64,000 nt of DNA from Epiperipatus broadwayi (taxonomy: Eukaryota > Onychophora > Udeonychophora > Euonychophora > Peripatidae). A program made the position numbers and the translations under genes. The DNA is taken from contig JAQFVV010012394.1 in assembly GCA_028023455.1 (NCBI GenBank), positions 28,291,010 to 28,355,009 of the forward strand, written 5' to 3'. Below are positions 11,973-23,907 of this stretch, in pieces. The number at the start of each line of letters is the position of its first letter. Position 1 is the first letter of the stretch. The notes beneath the pieces are model-generated. The model saw only the letters and a program-made list of their open reading frames with translations, ran no database searches and was not told the origin of the DNA.

Positions 11973-12706
11973 GTAAGTTTTAATGTGTTTATTTATAAGG
12001 AATTTAGTACAATATCATTTAAGAATTGCAGTATTTTAACATTTTGAATTATGTGATGAGTTATTTTCATTATCTAGTTTAATTGTTAAATATTTTGAGA
12101 AAAATTCAAACTTTATTAGTACATTTCCAAATATTTTCAACTATTAATAATAGTACAAAGATTAATATAGAACTTCGAAATTATTAGTAGTAGTTGAATA
12201 TATTTTGTAAAGTTGAAAATGAATTTGGAATTTTTTTGAAAACATTAAACAGTTATATTAGATGACGAACTAAAATACCATCCTCAAATTAACATTTGTA
12301 TTAACTTTTTTATATCATCCATTATGCTGTACTTTCACATAGATTATAATAAATAATAAAAATTCATTTACAACAGCTATATAAGTATATATAAATAATA
12401 AATATAACTAATAAACCGTTACATTTATTTTTATTATGATTACAATTTTGTTCTAATTAACGGCCATTTTATTTATATTAAGTATATATATATTAATAAA
12501 TTACTCAAAAAGCTTTTTTAGGCTGCATCTATTTTAAGGTTAATCTATTATTGCAGATAAAACTGTCTAGTGGTCTATAATGGAAGTCAAATAACAACCA
12601 TAAAAAATAAAACAGTTAAATAGAATAAAATATTTGCATATAAAGATCCCACATAACTTATATCATAACAATATACGTAATACATATAGTATATAACATT
12701 ATATAT

Positions 12707-12965
12707 ACAAATATTAAATCACCCTACATGGTTAAGAAATACAGCATCGGGCTCTGTGAAATAAATATATAAATATATTTAAATTTCAAGCTTTTTGTTT
12801 GAATTCGTTCGTATTTCAGTATTTAATATCTAATAGCATACAGTTTCAAATTGGGATTATTTTTAGGCTGACTATTTTGAAATACGGATTCTATTATAGT
12901 TATTTTACAGAGGGCAGTGCTGTATTTCTTAACCATATGGGAAGATTTAGTATTTGGATATTTAT
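12707..12965. repeat. Imperfect palindrome (probable MITE)
   Basis: The left arm (CAAATATTAAATC, then CATGGTTAAGAAATACAGC, then CTCTGTGAAATAA) is repeated inverted at the right (TTATTTTACAGAG, GCTGTATTTCTTAACCAT, GATTTAGTATTTG). The arms are roughly 50 bp around a 150-bp core. Target duplications are not clear because the palindrome extends into the flanks. Confidence 0.7.
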
Positions 12966-13107
12966 TTCAGTTTAGCATTAGCATTGTGATTATTTTCATA
13001 TATAATTGTGTTAGGTGGTTAATATATTAAAATTACTAATGTTTAGTTTGTCTATATAATAGTAGTAAATACGCTTGTTTAGTAGCAAGTTAAGATCATT
13101 GCTTATT

Positions 13108-13310
13108 TGAATTTCAAGCTTTTGTTTGAATTAGTTCGTATTTCAATATTTAATATCTAATAGCATACAGTTTCAAAGTGGTTTGTTTTGAGGCTGCCTA
13201 TTTTGAAATACAGATTCTAATATATTTATTTTTCAGAGAGCAGAGCTGTATTTCTTAAACGTGGGGTGATTTAGAATATTTATTTCAGTTTAATGTTAAG
13301 CACTCTGATT
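13108..13310 (+). repeat. Direct repeat of the palindrome core
   Basis: About 200 bp repeats 12777-12990 with moderate divergence: shared strings include TTTCAAGCTTTTTGTTTGAA (one T shorter here), TTTAATATCTAATAGCATAC and ATTTTGAAATAC. This second copy lacks the left arm of the palindrome, so it is a partial copy of the same element. Confidence 0.75.
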
Positions 13311-14991
13311 AACTTTATATATATACTACCTCATATAATTTTACATTCATTTTTAATTGGTCGATTATATAAGATAATATATATATATATAAAATTGTAT
13401 AATGTATGTATTATTTATTCTGCATATGGTTATGTTATATAATTCTTTGAAATTATATTGAATCTTTTCAGGAAAATTTTTTATTCTATTTTTCTGCTTT
13501 TATTTTATTCTTATTTTACTTCAATTGTAGAATACTAGAGGGTGTTCTATTTGTAATAATTAATTATGGTTAAAATAGATGGTTAACATTTAAAAGAGAC
13601 ACAAAGCCAGGTGCCTGATAAGGCTTTTTATGTATAATTATTATTAATATATATTTGTATAGCTGTTGTATATGATTTTTATAATTTATTATAACTTTTA
13701 AGAATATAGAATTATAGAAATTGATGGTGATTATGGCAGTTTATTGGAAAATTAGACTTGCCAACATATTAGATGTACTTAACAATAATAATGTATTTGT
13801 ATCAAGTCCTAAAACAATCTGTAAATTAAAGTGGCAGATAACAAAAAAATAGTAAAATTGATAGAAATCTTTTTTTAATGTGTTTTAGAAGTAGAGAGAA
13901 GTAGAGATGAGCAATAATTTAAAATTATTTCCCTGAAACTAAAAAAAACTGATAAGTTAAATTTTAAAATCATATTAAGCTTAGAAAGAATATATTTATG
14001 TCAAAACCAATTGATATTATTTATAAAGTTAGAAGATATTGGTTAACTATGATAATCTTATTACTATAGATGATTACCAGTATAGGAATTTAAAATAAAT
14101 AAATTACTGTTTTTTAAATTCCAATTGTTTCATTTTCTATTTTCTAGAGTATTTTCATTATACTAAAATGGTTTAAAGTTGTTGTTTTTTTGAATCTATA
14201 ATTTAGATAAAATGAGTTATTTTTGTATTGAGCATTAATTATTTCATTTAAAATGAAATCTTTGCAGTTGTAACATTTGCTTTTATAGTGTTACGATTTG
14301 ATAATGAAGCTTATTACTAATCTAAGAAGAAATACATTCTTTTCAGATACTCTATTGGAGAGTAGTTGTAGATATGAAATGTGTTACTGACCATCAGGGT
14401 ATTTTCAAATAGCAAAGTACCAGGTTGAACACAACTATTGTATTCACAGGAACAAATTAGAATTTTCTTTTTTTCTCTTTTCATCTAGGAATTGATTCAG
14501 GCTGAATCTGAATTTATCACATTATTAATATAGGACTAAACTTCTCAAGGAATACGGGTAGTTAGGAATTGAAAATATGGAGAAGTGAAAGAATTGAATG
14601 AATTTTTTTAAAGATTAGAAAACTTATTTAAAACGTTGGTTTAAATTGTCGACCCATTGTTAGTTTTTTGTGTGTATATATATATAATTTTCAAATGATT
14701 TATAATTAAAGGAAAACATTAAATTTGTTAGCCACTCAGATTGTAATTTACTTAATAAAGATATATGATGTAGCCATAATTCCCTCTCTTTCAGATTTGT
14801 CTATATTATAGACTTTAATGTACTCTATACTAGATATGGTTGTATTATAAGGAGCTGTGAATCTTTTGTATAATCAAAATATAGTGATAAGTATTGGGAG
14901 GTTTAATTTTAACAAGAGAAAATCATAACTGCAAATTTTTTTAAAATTATAGATATGCTATAATACAATTGTTTTCTACGTTTGAACATTT

Positions 14992-15147
14992 CAGCCCAAT
15001 AATCAAGATATTTGTAGTTAAAAGCAATGAAGAAATGATAGAAAATATGAAATCTATTAAAAATGAAAAAAAAAGATTAGATATTACAAATATTTATGAC
15101 AAAAAACTTGTAAGAAGAGTGGGAGTATCAACTATTTTGGGGATTGC
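14992..15147 (+). other. Exon-like open frame inside an intron, unidentified
   Basis: An open frame (KIFVVKSNEEMIENMKSI and, later, KKLVRRVGVSTILGIA) runs from a possible acceptor (ACATTTCAG ending 14991) to a consensus donor (GTAAGTATG from 15148). It sits between the two halves of RRM2, where including it would disrupt the domain. It may be a decayed element or a rare cassette exon. No family was recognised. Confidence 0.3.
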
Positions 15148-15865
15148 GTAAGTATGTTGGAATTCTAAGAATAGAAAAATACTGTTGTAAAATAACAATC
15201 CTGTGAATAGTAGATAGTGTCTTTTAAAATATACGTTAAATTCTATAATGATATTATAAAAATATGTAAAAAAAACATTATTATTATTATTAAGGGGGAT
15301 TAAGTTAATGTAATAGGACCAAGAAAAAGAGGGTTGGATTGCAAGAAAAATATTATTGTATATCTGTTGAATAGATTTTTAATTTGATTATGAGTGAATT
15401 CAAAATAAGTTTAGAAAAGTGAATATCCTGGAGCCCATACAGACTAGCAGGTATTTGCTGAATTTTTTGCATTCTTATTTTGACAGATTTAGATCTTGGA
15501 GTAGTGAATTTCAACATATTTTTTATTTATTCATCTATGTATTTTAATGATTATAAAAAATTTTAAACAAATAAAACTATTTTGATGGGAATTCGTACAT
15601 TAATAGTTGAATGTTAATTTATTTGTAAAATTACTCTCATTTCAAACATAAATAAATTGGGTAATGTAGCAAGTCACAATTACCAAAATAATTATATATA
15701 ATAAATTTATAAACAAAAAATTCACTTGCATTTACACATTTTTTCTTATGGATATATATTTGTAATTATATATTGAACTATTTCCAGTATCTGGTTGAAT
15801 TGTTAAATGCATTCTTAATAGTATGTTTACATTAATCTATTAATTTGCACTATTTTTTTTTATAG

Positions 15866-16019
15866 CTTGACTATAAAGTAAATTGGCAGAAATTGAGAGA
15901 AATATTTAAAATGGCTGGTAATGTAGTTAGGGCAGAACTAAAACTTGATAGAGATGGAAAAAGCAAAGGCCATGGTGTTGTAGAATTTGAACATCCGGTA
16001 GAAGCTGTGCAAGCAATTT
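15866..16019 (+). CDS. HNRNPM: hnRNP M exon: main body of RRM2
   Basis: The acceptor TTTTTATAG ends at 15865. The exon opens with LDYKV, completing RNP2 (VFVAN|L), and runs through helix 1 (WQKLREIFKMAG), beta-2 (VVRAELKLD), the loop DRDGKSKG, RNP1 (KGHGVVEF) and helix 2 (PVEAVQAI). RNP1 is degenerate: His replaces the usual aromatic at position 3 and Val the aromatic at position 5, as is common in RRM2 of this family. It ends after the first base of a Ser codon (phase 1). The donor is GTATCCTTT rather than GTRAGT, which marks a U12-type 5' splice site. Confidence 0.95.
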
Positions 16020-17164
16020 GTATCCTTTCTGTATTTTTATTTTTTAAGGAATGAAATTTTAAATTTCATTAGATAAGTGTTGTAAAAAAAATAGCATTTT
16101 CTTAATTGTTGCTTTGAATATGTGCATGTATAAAAAGAGTGGTAGGAGACATTTTAAAGACTGGTTTATTAATAATGCTTCAGTAAAAACTTTTGGCTAA
16201 AGGAGTTCTATATAAGAAAGCTTATATTTGTCTCAGTTTTTTGTTCATTAATTGAAAAAGCTAATGCTCTTTTACATTATCAGACAAATAAATGACTTTA
16301 ATAATGCAATACTGCATATTCCTAAATTTTACTAATATGAAAAAAAAAAGTTTAATAGAAAAGATTGAAATCTTGTTAATATTTTAGCTATATAAATATA
16401 TTATTAATATTTGAATATGTATATATGTTGATAATATTTGACTTAATTTTAATGTGATTTCTGAGCAAAAGAGCTTTTGTTTTTGATTGATTTAATCAAT
16501 ATAATAAAGTCTTGCCCACTTGTACATAGGAAAAAGATTAAAGATTATAATTCTGTTAATATTTTCAGGGTTTAAAATCATTACAATCTACAAAAAGTAT
16601 ATTAGTCTCTAAAGCTTATTTATACACTTTGTTGCGGGAAGTTATATAATGACTTACTTGAAAAATTAAATTGGTGCACATTAGCAGTTAGTATATTTTG
16701 TTGTAATTTAGCTATTGTTTTTAATCTTATTTTTGATAGAATTTTATAAAAAAAATTTTTTTTAATAAATTGCTCTTTATTTTTTTAAAATGTATGAAAA
16801 GTTTTAACATTTTATTAATAAACGATTACTATAAAAATTTATTTATTGTAAATATCACAGCTGTTCATAAATCACAAGTTTATTATTGTTGAAAAGATTT
16901 ATGTTTGAGTACCATTATTACAGGTAGTATATAGTTTATAGGTTTTTACTTGGTTTTTAATGTATTGTGAAAGTATTTCATTTATTTTTCATCTCATTAT
17001 ATTATTGATTGAGAAATAAATTTTGAAAAAGCAGATATGCTTTTAAAACATTTGAACATCTATAAGGCTCTTTTTGTTTTTTTGTCAAAAATTATACATT
17101 TCATCATGGATGATTATAATGCTCACTTGATAATTTTATTTCATTGCAAGTACTTGTACTCCTT

Positions 17165-18165
17165 TCTGCAGCCCAGCATTCTACTCATTATCCTGAATTT
17201 CTGTTAAATCATTTTTGAGTCACTAGAATGAAAGTCTCTCTTTTCCACATCATAGCAAACTTTCTTATTACATTTATCCAGCTCACATGTAGTCTTCTGG
17301 AAGTTGTCCATCTAATATTTTCTTTTAGTAATATACTCAGATTATTTCCATGTTAATCTTAAATTTTTCTATACCTGGTTGCTCTCTTATCCATATATTT
17401 CGTTTTTGATCTCTTCTTGTTTTTCCTCATATACATCAGCTCTGTATTTTATTGATTGATTTGAAGTCCCTATTCCTCTTCTATTAAGTGTTCAAGTCTC
17501 AGATCCATAACTGATAAACTCCTGTAATAAAGGCTTTTTCAAACACATAATACTAAATAATTTTTATTAAAAGCACATCTTTAATTTTATGATTAATTTC
17601 ATCTAATATGATTTCCATCTGTACTAATAATCTGACCAAAATATCTAGTTTGTGAAAGGAAAAGAAATGGTAGTCATTTGCTCTTAAAGTACTTTGTGTT
17701 TCAGATGTATTAATTGTTGAGATACTTTGTTTTTTATTATTGTAGAATTCTTCCATACATTTCAAGATATAATTTTTTTTCTGATAATAGTTTCCTCCTA
17801 TTGCTGAAACAATCTTTTCTATAGCTATGGTAGATAATTCACAATATATTTTCATATATAAAATGCTAGATATTCAATGTTTTTAAATGGATCGTTTCTT
17901 TATACATTATCTTGTCTTGGTAGAAAATTTATTTGCACATTGTTGCTTTATTGTACTAACTCTGATTTTTGCATATCTTAGTAGTGTCAATTATCAATAT
18001 CAGTCAAGTCTAAACCATATTCATAATTCGGTAATATTTTAAATCAATTAGTCAAGTTCTAATTAAAATTCATTGGAATGTTTCTGAAGATTATCCAATA
18101 TCAATTATTAATACCATTTTTCTCCATTGCTTTTGCCTCTAGTTTAACATTGAAACATATCTTTC
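17165..18165 (-). mobile_element. RTE-type LINE copy a, internally deleted
   Basis: The + strand text shows the reverse complement of RTE landmarks in degraded form: the C-terminal block (ATTTCGTTTTTGATCTCTTC near 17397, TCTCAGATCCATAA near 17496), then TTAATTTCATCTAATATGATT near 17591, and then directly the region 5' of the RT (TTCTTCCATACATTTCA near 17748 and CCTCTAGTTTAACATTG near 18138). The central RT domain is missing, so this copy has a large internal deletion. It is antisense to the gene. Confidence 0.7.
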
Positions 18166-18860
18166 ATTTCCCTATTTATTATTTAGCGTATGGATTTTTT
18201 CTATAAAATGTAAAGGAACCTGCAAAGATGCCAACCAGGAAATAAATATACCAGCTGCTTTATTAAATCCTTCAATTCTGCCATCTTAACTATAGATTTT
18301 TTTCTTTCAATAGAGTTAATATGCACAGTATCCACAGGCAATCTTATTATTAAAGAAAGATATGTTTTGTAGATGTGGATTTATTAAAAAAATATATGTG
18401 TATAAAATGAATATTTAAAGTATAATGTATATTATTACTGTTACTAATATTTGTGCAAGAAATTCTAAGGTCCATTGTTGTCTTTTAAATAAATCCTTTG
18501 ATGATCTTGGTTTTTTGGAGGAGTGCACCAGATAATGGCCGAGGATCTTTAGAGAAAATGTTAAGAAAGGATGGATAACATGCTTCTTAGATTTTTTTTT
18601 TGGTATATGGGATGCCATGATTTTGGATACATCTACGATGGTTTTGAGCACTTTGATCTATTTTCTCTTTGTTTTTAAAAATAATTGCGACGACAAAGAT
18701 GTATAAACCCCATAGAATAGTTATCACGATTTCCTTATCTTTCCAGTCAACTTTAAGATATCCGTTTCCGATTTAAGACATCCATTTCTGTTTCCATGTT
18801 CAGATTTTCTTGATATTTTCGAGGTCTTATTAGTTGCATCCATGATTCTAATTGAAAATG
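18166..18860 (-). other. Unidentified coding-like remnant
   Basis: The minus strand from about 18842 shows MDATNKTSKISRKSEHGNR, a stop-broken stretch, then an open segment (SHIPKKKSKKHVIHPFL, HSSKKPRSSKDLFKRQQ) down to 18415. The composition is coding-like (Lys/Ser-rich) but no family is recognised, and two stops separate the parts. It may be a decayed transposon gene. Confidence 0.25.
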
Positions 18861-19300
18861 CGTGTAGCTATAACACTGCGTCTTTTAATTGTACAAAAAA
18901 GTACAGCACAATTAGTGAAAGTAAACTAGCCGTTAACAATTTTGTGTGTTTTTTAGCACAACTGTTTTTCATTGTACTGCAAAACAATCCACACTGAAGT
19001 TTTATTTTACTTTTTCCAAATTTGTACTTACTATATTATATTATTGGCATGAAGAATATTCTGATGGATTAAACAAGAAAAAAAACTATCTAATCATTGT
19101 GTTGGTATATTGTAATCAAAATTTATGGTCTTTTTTTTTTTTTTTTTTACAATATGTACTATGCAGATCTAAATAAAGGTCACTTTATATGCAAATATGC
19201 TAGCTGTGGTATTTTTTTTTTTACCACAAGGTGTCACTTTTTTTAGGTGCGGCAAATGTTTTCTTTGAAATGACTTAAAAAATTTTCAATTAATGCAGTA

Positions 19301-20553
19301 CATCCGGGTCTCGTTTTATGCGGATTTATTTAATGTGATTTTGAAGTTATGCGATTCATGTTTCTTCTTAATATCTTTGTATGCGGTTTTCTTTTATGCG
19401 ATAAAAATTATTAGATCAGAAGTCGAGCTCCGATAATGCACTATTACTTTAAATATTATAATAGCTCATTATCGGAGTTCGACTTCCATCTAATAATTTC
19501 AATATTTTCAGCGCTTTATAATAGTACTGTAATAGATTTTATGCAATAACGAAGTTCATAATTCACGTAAAATCAGGATTTCCCCATTTTATAAGTACAC
19601 ACATTAAATTTTACAAGATTATAATGTAAATCTGTTCAAACGTTATGAATGAAAAATACTATGTAAGTTATTGTTTTTGCATTTTAAATCACTTTCTACT
19701 TTTGCTTTTTATAAAAAAAGTATGTAATCAATTAATTATTTAGTGTCCGCAGTTTATTTTTAAAAGGTGAGTAATAGCGGTGGGCACAATTAAATTTGAC
19801 AATTAAAATATGATTTTTAATTGTAATTAACAATTTAAAAATTACATAACGTGATCTGAAATTAATATAGCGCGAAACGATGAAATTTGATTTTTAAACA
19901 GAATTGAAAATTAAAAAATTAAAGACAAAAATAAGAATTTAATTTTTAATTATTAGTTTTAATTAAATTTTGCCCAACAGTGGTGAGTTGGTGCAAGTTC
20001 TTATTTTTATTTTAAACTTTTAGTTTACCCTAATGGAGAGGCAAAGCACCCAAGAAAATGAATTTCTTTGGTAACAAAAATTTCAATTTTAGATCGCTTA
20101 GCGAAATGGGAAGGATCAACAGCGATTGGAAAACGTTTTAGTTGTATTTCCTCTTGACTTTGTTTAAGGAGAAGCTACAGTACTTCACATCATGACGAAT
20201 CTGATGACTCAAATAACGATATTGATTAACATGTATGAAAAAAATGTAAATTACGCATAAAAATATATTGTTTTGAATAAAATTAAATACTGTAATTAAT
20301 AAAAAAAGTAAAAAAGTTTGTTTTGTATCAATTTTTTTCAAATTTGAAATTTTTTATTAGTCATATTTTATTTTCTTATTTTTTTTTTTATGCGAATTTT
20401 AAAGTAATTTTACGTTGTTGCTTTGCTTTTATGCGATTTTCGAAAATTACAGTAAGCTATCCCCCATTTTTCAAGGTAAGTTAAGTCTATTTTTGTGCAA
20501 TTTTTTTTGTGCGTGTTTTTTGAGAAACCTATCTACCGCATAAAACGAGACCC
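19301..20553 (+). mobile_element. Tigger/pogo-like non-autonomous element, copy 1
   Basis: Starts CATCCGGGTCTCGTTTTATG next to TA (19299-19300) and ends GCATAAAACGAGACC, where it is fused to copy 2. The terminal GGTCTCGTTTTATGCGG motif resembles Tigger ends (CCTCGTTTTAT), and TA is the Tc1/mariner-superfamily target. Near 20034-20145 it keeps the start of a transposase (HPRK-like leader and the WEGSTAIGKRFS helix of a CENP-B/psq-type HTH). At 20157-20195 it carries about 39 bp resembling the 3' end of LINE family A (AAGGAGAAGCTACAGTAC, TTCACATCA) inserted between CTCTTG and TGACGAATC. Most of the transposase is deleted. Confidence 0.8.
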
Positions 20554-21587
20554 GTTTTACGCGATAGATAGGTTCCTCAGAAAACGCGCGCAAACGAAAA
20601 CGCGCAAAAATAGACGTAACTTACATTGAAAAAGGGGGGGATGCGGTCTGTGATTTTTCAAAATTCGTGTAAAAGCAAAGCACCAATGTAAAATTACTTT
20701 AAAATTCGCGCAAAAAAAAAAAAAAATAAGGAAATAAAATATCACTAATGAAAAATTTCAAATTTGAAAAAAATTGATATAAGACAAACTTTTTTTAACT
20801 ATAATATTTAATTTTATTCAAAATAATATATTTTTATGCATAATTTACAAACACATTCGTTTGCAAACAACTAGCGCCAACTTCACACTCATGTTGTAAC
20901 AGTGGTTTTCTGGTGACAACGTAATTAGTAATTAATCTTTGAGACGATGATTTTATTAATTGTTTATGAAACTAACAACTAAAAATTAAATTCTTATATT
21001 TGTCTTTAATTTTCAATTCGGTTTAAAAATCAAATTTCACATTAATTTCAAGTCACAGTAATTAATTTTTAAATTGTTAATTACAATTAAAAATCAGATT
21101 TTAATTGTCAAATTTAATTATGCTCACTGCTATTACTGACCTTTTAAAAATAAACTTGTGGACACTAAATGATTAATAATTGATTGCGTTCTTTTTTAAA
21201 AAGCAAAACCAGAATGTGATTTAAAATGCAAAATTAACACGTACAATGTTTGAACAAATTTACATTATAATCTTGTAAAATTTAATGTGTGTATACATAA
21301 AATGTAGAAATTATGATTTTAATTTCATTATTGCATAAAATCTTACTATTATAAAGCACTGAAAATATTGAAATTCATAAGATGAAAGTCGAATTCCAAT
21401 AATGTGCTATTACTTTCAATATAATGTAAGTGCGCAAAATTTATTATTTAAAGTAATAGCGCATTATCGGAGTTCATACACCTGGATCTCTTTTTACGCG
21501 AACTTATTTAACACACTTCCGGTGAAACATGAATCGCGTAACTTCAAAATCGTGTTAAATAAGTCCGCGTAAAAAGAGACCCAAGTG
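20554..21587 (-). mobile_element. Tigger/pogo-like non-autonomous element, copy 2 (inverted)
   Basis: Runs in the opposite orientation from the fusion point (CGTTTTACGCGATAGATAGG) to GAGACCCAAGTG at 21587, followed by TA. It keeps a decayed C-terminal transposase segment on the minus strand near 20935-20870 (SSSQRLITNYVVTRKP) that copy 4 also has, and lacks the N-terminal HTH. Its outer end is itself a small inverted structure (21478-21587). Together with copy 1 it forms a 2.29-kb head-to-head palindrome flanked by TA on both sides. Confidence 0.8.
21478..21587. repeat. Short inverted terminal structure of copy 2
   Basis: Arms CACCTGGATCTCTTTTTACG and its complement CGTAAAAAGAGACCCAAGTG, each extended by TTATTTAACAC / GTGTTAAATAA, flank about 38 bp containing the normal sub-terminal sequence (CATGAATCGCGTAACTTC). 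The family's outer TIR is therefore duplicated in inverted orientation within 110 bp. Confidence 0.8.
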
Positions 21588-21839
21588 TACTTGCAAATTA
21601 TTTAAATAAATAAAACGTATGAACCATAGTGCGATAATGTTATGTGATTGATGGTCTTTAAAACTGAGCGAATAGATTATTTTTAATGTAGATTTAGTAA
21701 TTTTTGACCATAGAAAGTTCATTATTATGAAATCATTTATTTTTTCAAAATAATTAAAATAACTATATTACAATACAATGATCGTTATTTTGGCTGTAAA
21801 ATATCAGTAAAAATTTGAATTCATAAAAGTGAATAAACA

Positions 21840-22044
21840 CGTTGGGCAGTCTTTTGTTCTATCGTGTCAGCCGCTTGATAGCGCTATTTTTAGCTAAATT
21901 CCTAGAAATATGCCGTTTCTGCGGCGCAATCAAGCCAATAGCCTTCTTTCTATGATAAAACATGGAAAGAGTCCGTTTACTCATCGTAGTTGGTTGTGTT
22001 ACACACTTCATCGTAATGCTGGGTTGTCTATTTTCGCTACAGCA
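21840..22044. other. GC-richer patch, unidentified
   Basis: Higher-GC DNA (GTCAGCCGCTTGATAGCGC and onward) with two overlapping short frames on opposite strands, neither with a recognisable domain. The CCGCTTGATAGCGCT motif recalls ACCGCTCGATGACGCT in the TIR at 24739, so it may be a relic of that family. Confidence 0.3.
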
Positions 22045-22160
22045 GGGATCCCTAACTTTTTGCACTTAAGAGCACATTCTATAATACCGGCCAGGTGGAG
22101 GGCACCATTTATTTTTTCAACCAGATGGTGGGCACCACTTATTTTTTCAATGTAAATTTA
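22045..22160 (+). mobile_element. hAT-like terminus (one end only)
   Basis: CAGGGATCCCTAACTTTTTG at 22045 is typical of hAT termini (CAGGGATCCCCAA). It is followed by two diverged units of a GGTGG-GGGCACCA-TTATTTTTTCAA motif (about 22092-22150). No matching inverted end or 8-bp duplication was found downstream, so the element is truncated. Confidence 0.45.
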
Positions 22161-22942
22161 TAGTTGGATATTGTTAATAATACACATAATGTACAAAAAA
22201 ATATTTATTTCCAAAATAAAATTTTAACATATAATTAACGTTTATATTTTTACGCTGCATTAGTACTCGACGCAATATCACGTTTTGAATTTCCTTTGAC
22301 AGCAGTCAGCAGTTTTGTCCGTAAAATTTCGTGTTTTCGATTCTAGCACATGCGTATACTATTCAGGTATTAGTTTGTAAAGTTTCACATAGATGGCAGT
22401 TATAATTAATGATTTATTCGTTATTCCGTGGATGATAATTTGTAGTCCTCGTATTGACGTTTTTCCTACCTATATAGAGAAAAGACGTTATACTTTGATA
22501 TCTGCAAAATAATTTTCAATTTTTTTTAATAATTTGCATTATTCTTTCAATTGGTAAGTTATAATAATTATTTATGATTTATTTTTCTTTTTTAAAAAAT
22601 ATTTCTATGAAAATAAGCTTTGATTTTCTATTCAGATATCTAGAATTGTGATAATTCTTCAACTTTCATATTCTTGCACACATTTTTAGATATTTATTCT
22701 CGCAAGTATTATTTTGATATCAAGTAAATATTACTAACTAAATATGTCTATTTCAAAAAAATTATAATTATATTTTCTGCAATAAATAATGAGTATTTTT
22801 GTAGATTTTGAAAATATGCAGCATCGTTTTGTATTGAAAATTTTCAACATCACATGATGTTTTCTTATCTATAAATGTTTGAATATCTATTATATTTTTT
22901 TACAAAATATATTAGGTTTTAGAAAGTATGTGAATCACAACT

Positions 22943-23362
22943 TGATTTATATATATTTTTATAATAATGTATTGCAATAAATAAAATAAACAGCATTTCT
23001 TTTTCATATATTTTGAGTCACGTGATAGGATATCTATATATTCATTTTTCATCCCTCATTATATCCATCGGGTTTTGTGGACAAAAAATATATAAATATG
23101 TGTTATTTTTTTCATATAAAATATAATTTACATTTTAGTATGCATATGATCCAAAACTTTTGATTTATATATATTTATTATAATGTATTTAAATAAATAA
23201 AATTAGCATTTTTTTTCATATATTTTGAGATACGTGATAGCATATATACATATATCTGTTATTGTAAAAATGTATATATTTATTATAATGTATTTAAATA
23301 AATAAAATTAGCATTTTTTTTTCATATATTTTGAGTTACGTGGTAGCATATATCTGTTATTG
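22943..23362 (+). repeat. Tandem-like repeat, three ~100-bp units
   Basis: Units near 22943, 23159 and 23270 share TTATAATGTATT-AATAAATAAAAT, then AGCATTT, TTTTTCATATATTTTGAG and ACGTG(A/G)TAG-ATAT. Units two and three are nearly identical; unit one is more diverged and separated by about 115 bp. Confidence 0.8.
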
Positions 23363-23406
23363 TATGTACAATTTGGGCCACTTATTTGAAGAAAAAAAAA
23401 CGAAAA

Positions 23407-23504
23407 GGTTAATTACTGTCCCAAAAAGTCAAAGTCTGCTTTCATTTGAAAATTTTGTTTGAATTTTTAAATTTTGTGGAAGTTGTAATATAATTGACTT
23501 TGAT
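23407..23504 (+). repeat. Dispersed repeat unit, first copy
   Basis: TTAATTACTGTCCCAAAAAG, then CTTTCATTTG and GTAATATAATTGACTTTGAT, recurs at 25832-25922 and partly near 24604-24640. The three copies bracket the nested TIR element at 24739-25751, suggesting one older repeat later broken up. Confidence 0.65.
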
Positions 23505-23907
23505 TTCACAACACAGTGTCTGATTAATTAACTCTTTCACTGACGGTTTTAGCTATTGGCCCTCTACTTAAACTGATTCTTTTAGCTAGTGGCCCTCTAC
23601 TTAAATCTGAGAACAATGTGATTGGTCTGTGTCATTTGCAATCAGTTCTTTTGTTAAAATATTAATCTAAAATACACAGAATTTTTTTAATTCAGCTTCT
23701 AAAAATTAAATAATTTTAGATTCAAATTGGTTAAATGTAACGAAAAAATAAAAATAATGTTAATAACTGTCAAAAAATATAAAAAAAATGTGTAAAAAAT
23801 AGCAGTAAAACAAAAGAATTATAACTCAACCAATGATTGTGCCGTTATTCAGATCAACAGCGGTCGAGTAATTCTCTTTTTATTTCCAGTTTGCTTATTT
23901 CTCTCGT

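Larger units (their letters stand above)
11973..15865 (+). other. Intron interrupting RNP2 of RRM2
   Basis: A U2-type intron (GTAAGT...ATAG), phase 0, of 3.9 kb. It contains the inverted and direct repeats at 12707-13310 and an exon-like open frame near 14969-15151. Otherwise it is AT-rich sequence with no recognisable gene or element. Confidence 0.85.

Noticed and set aside
22943-23362. Regularly spaced repeats considered as a CRISPR-like array
   Set aside because: Units are about 100 bp, AT-rich and only three in number, without short constant repeats and unique spacers; the genome is eukaryotic.
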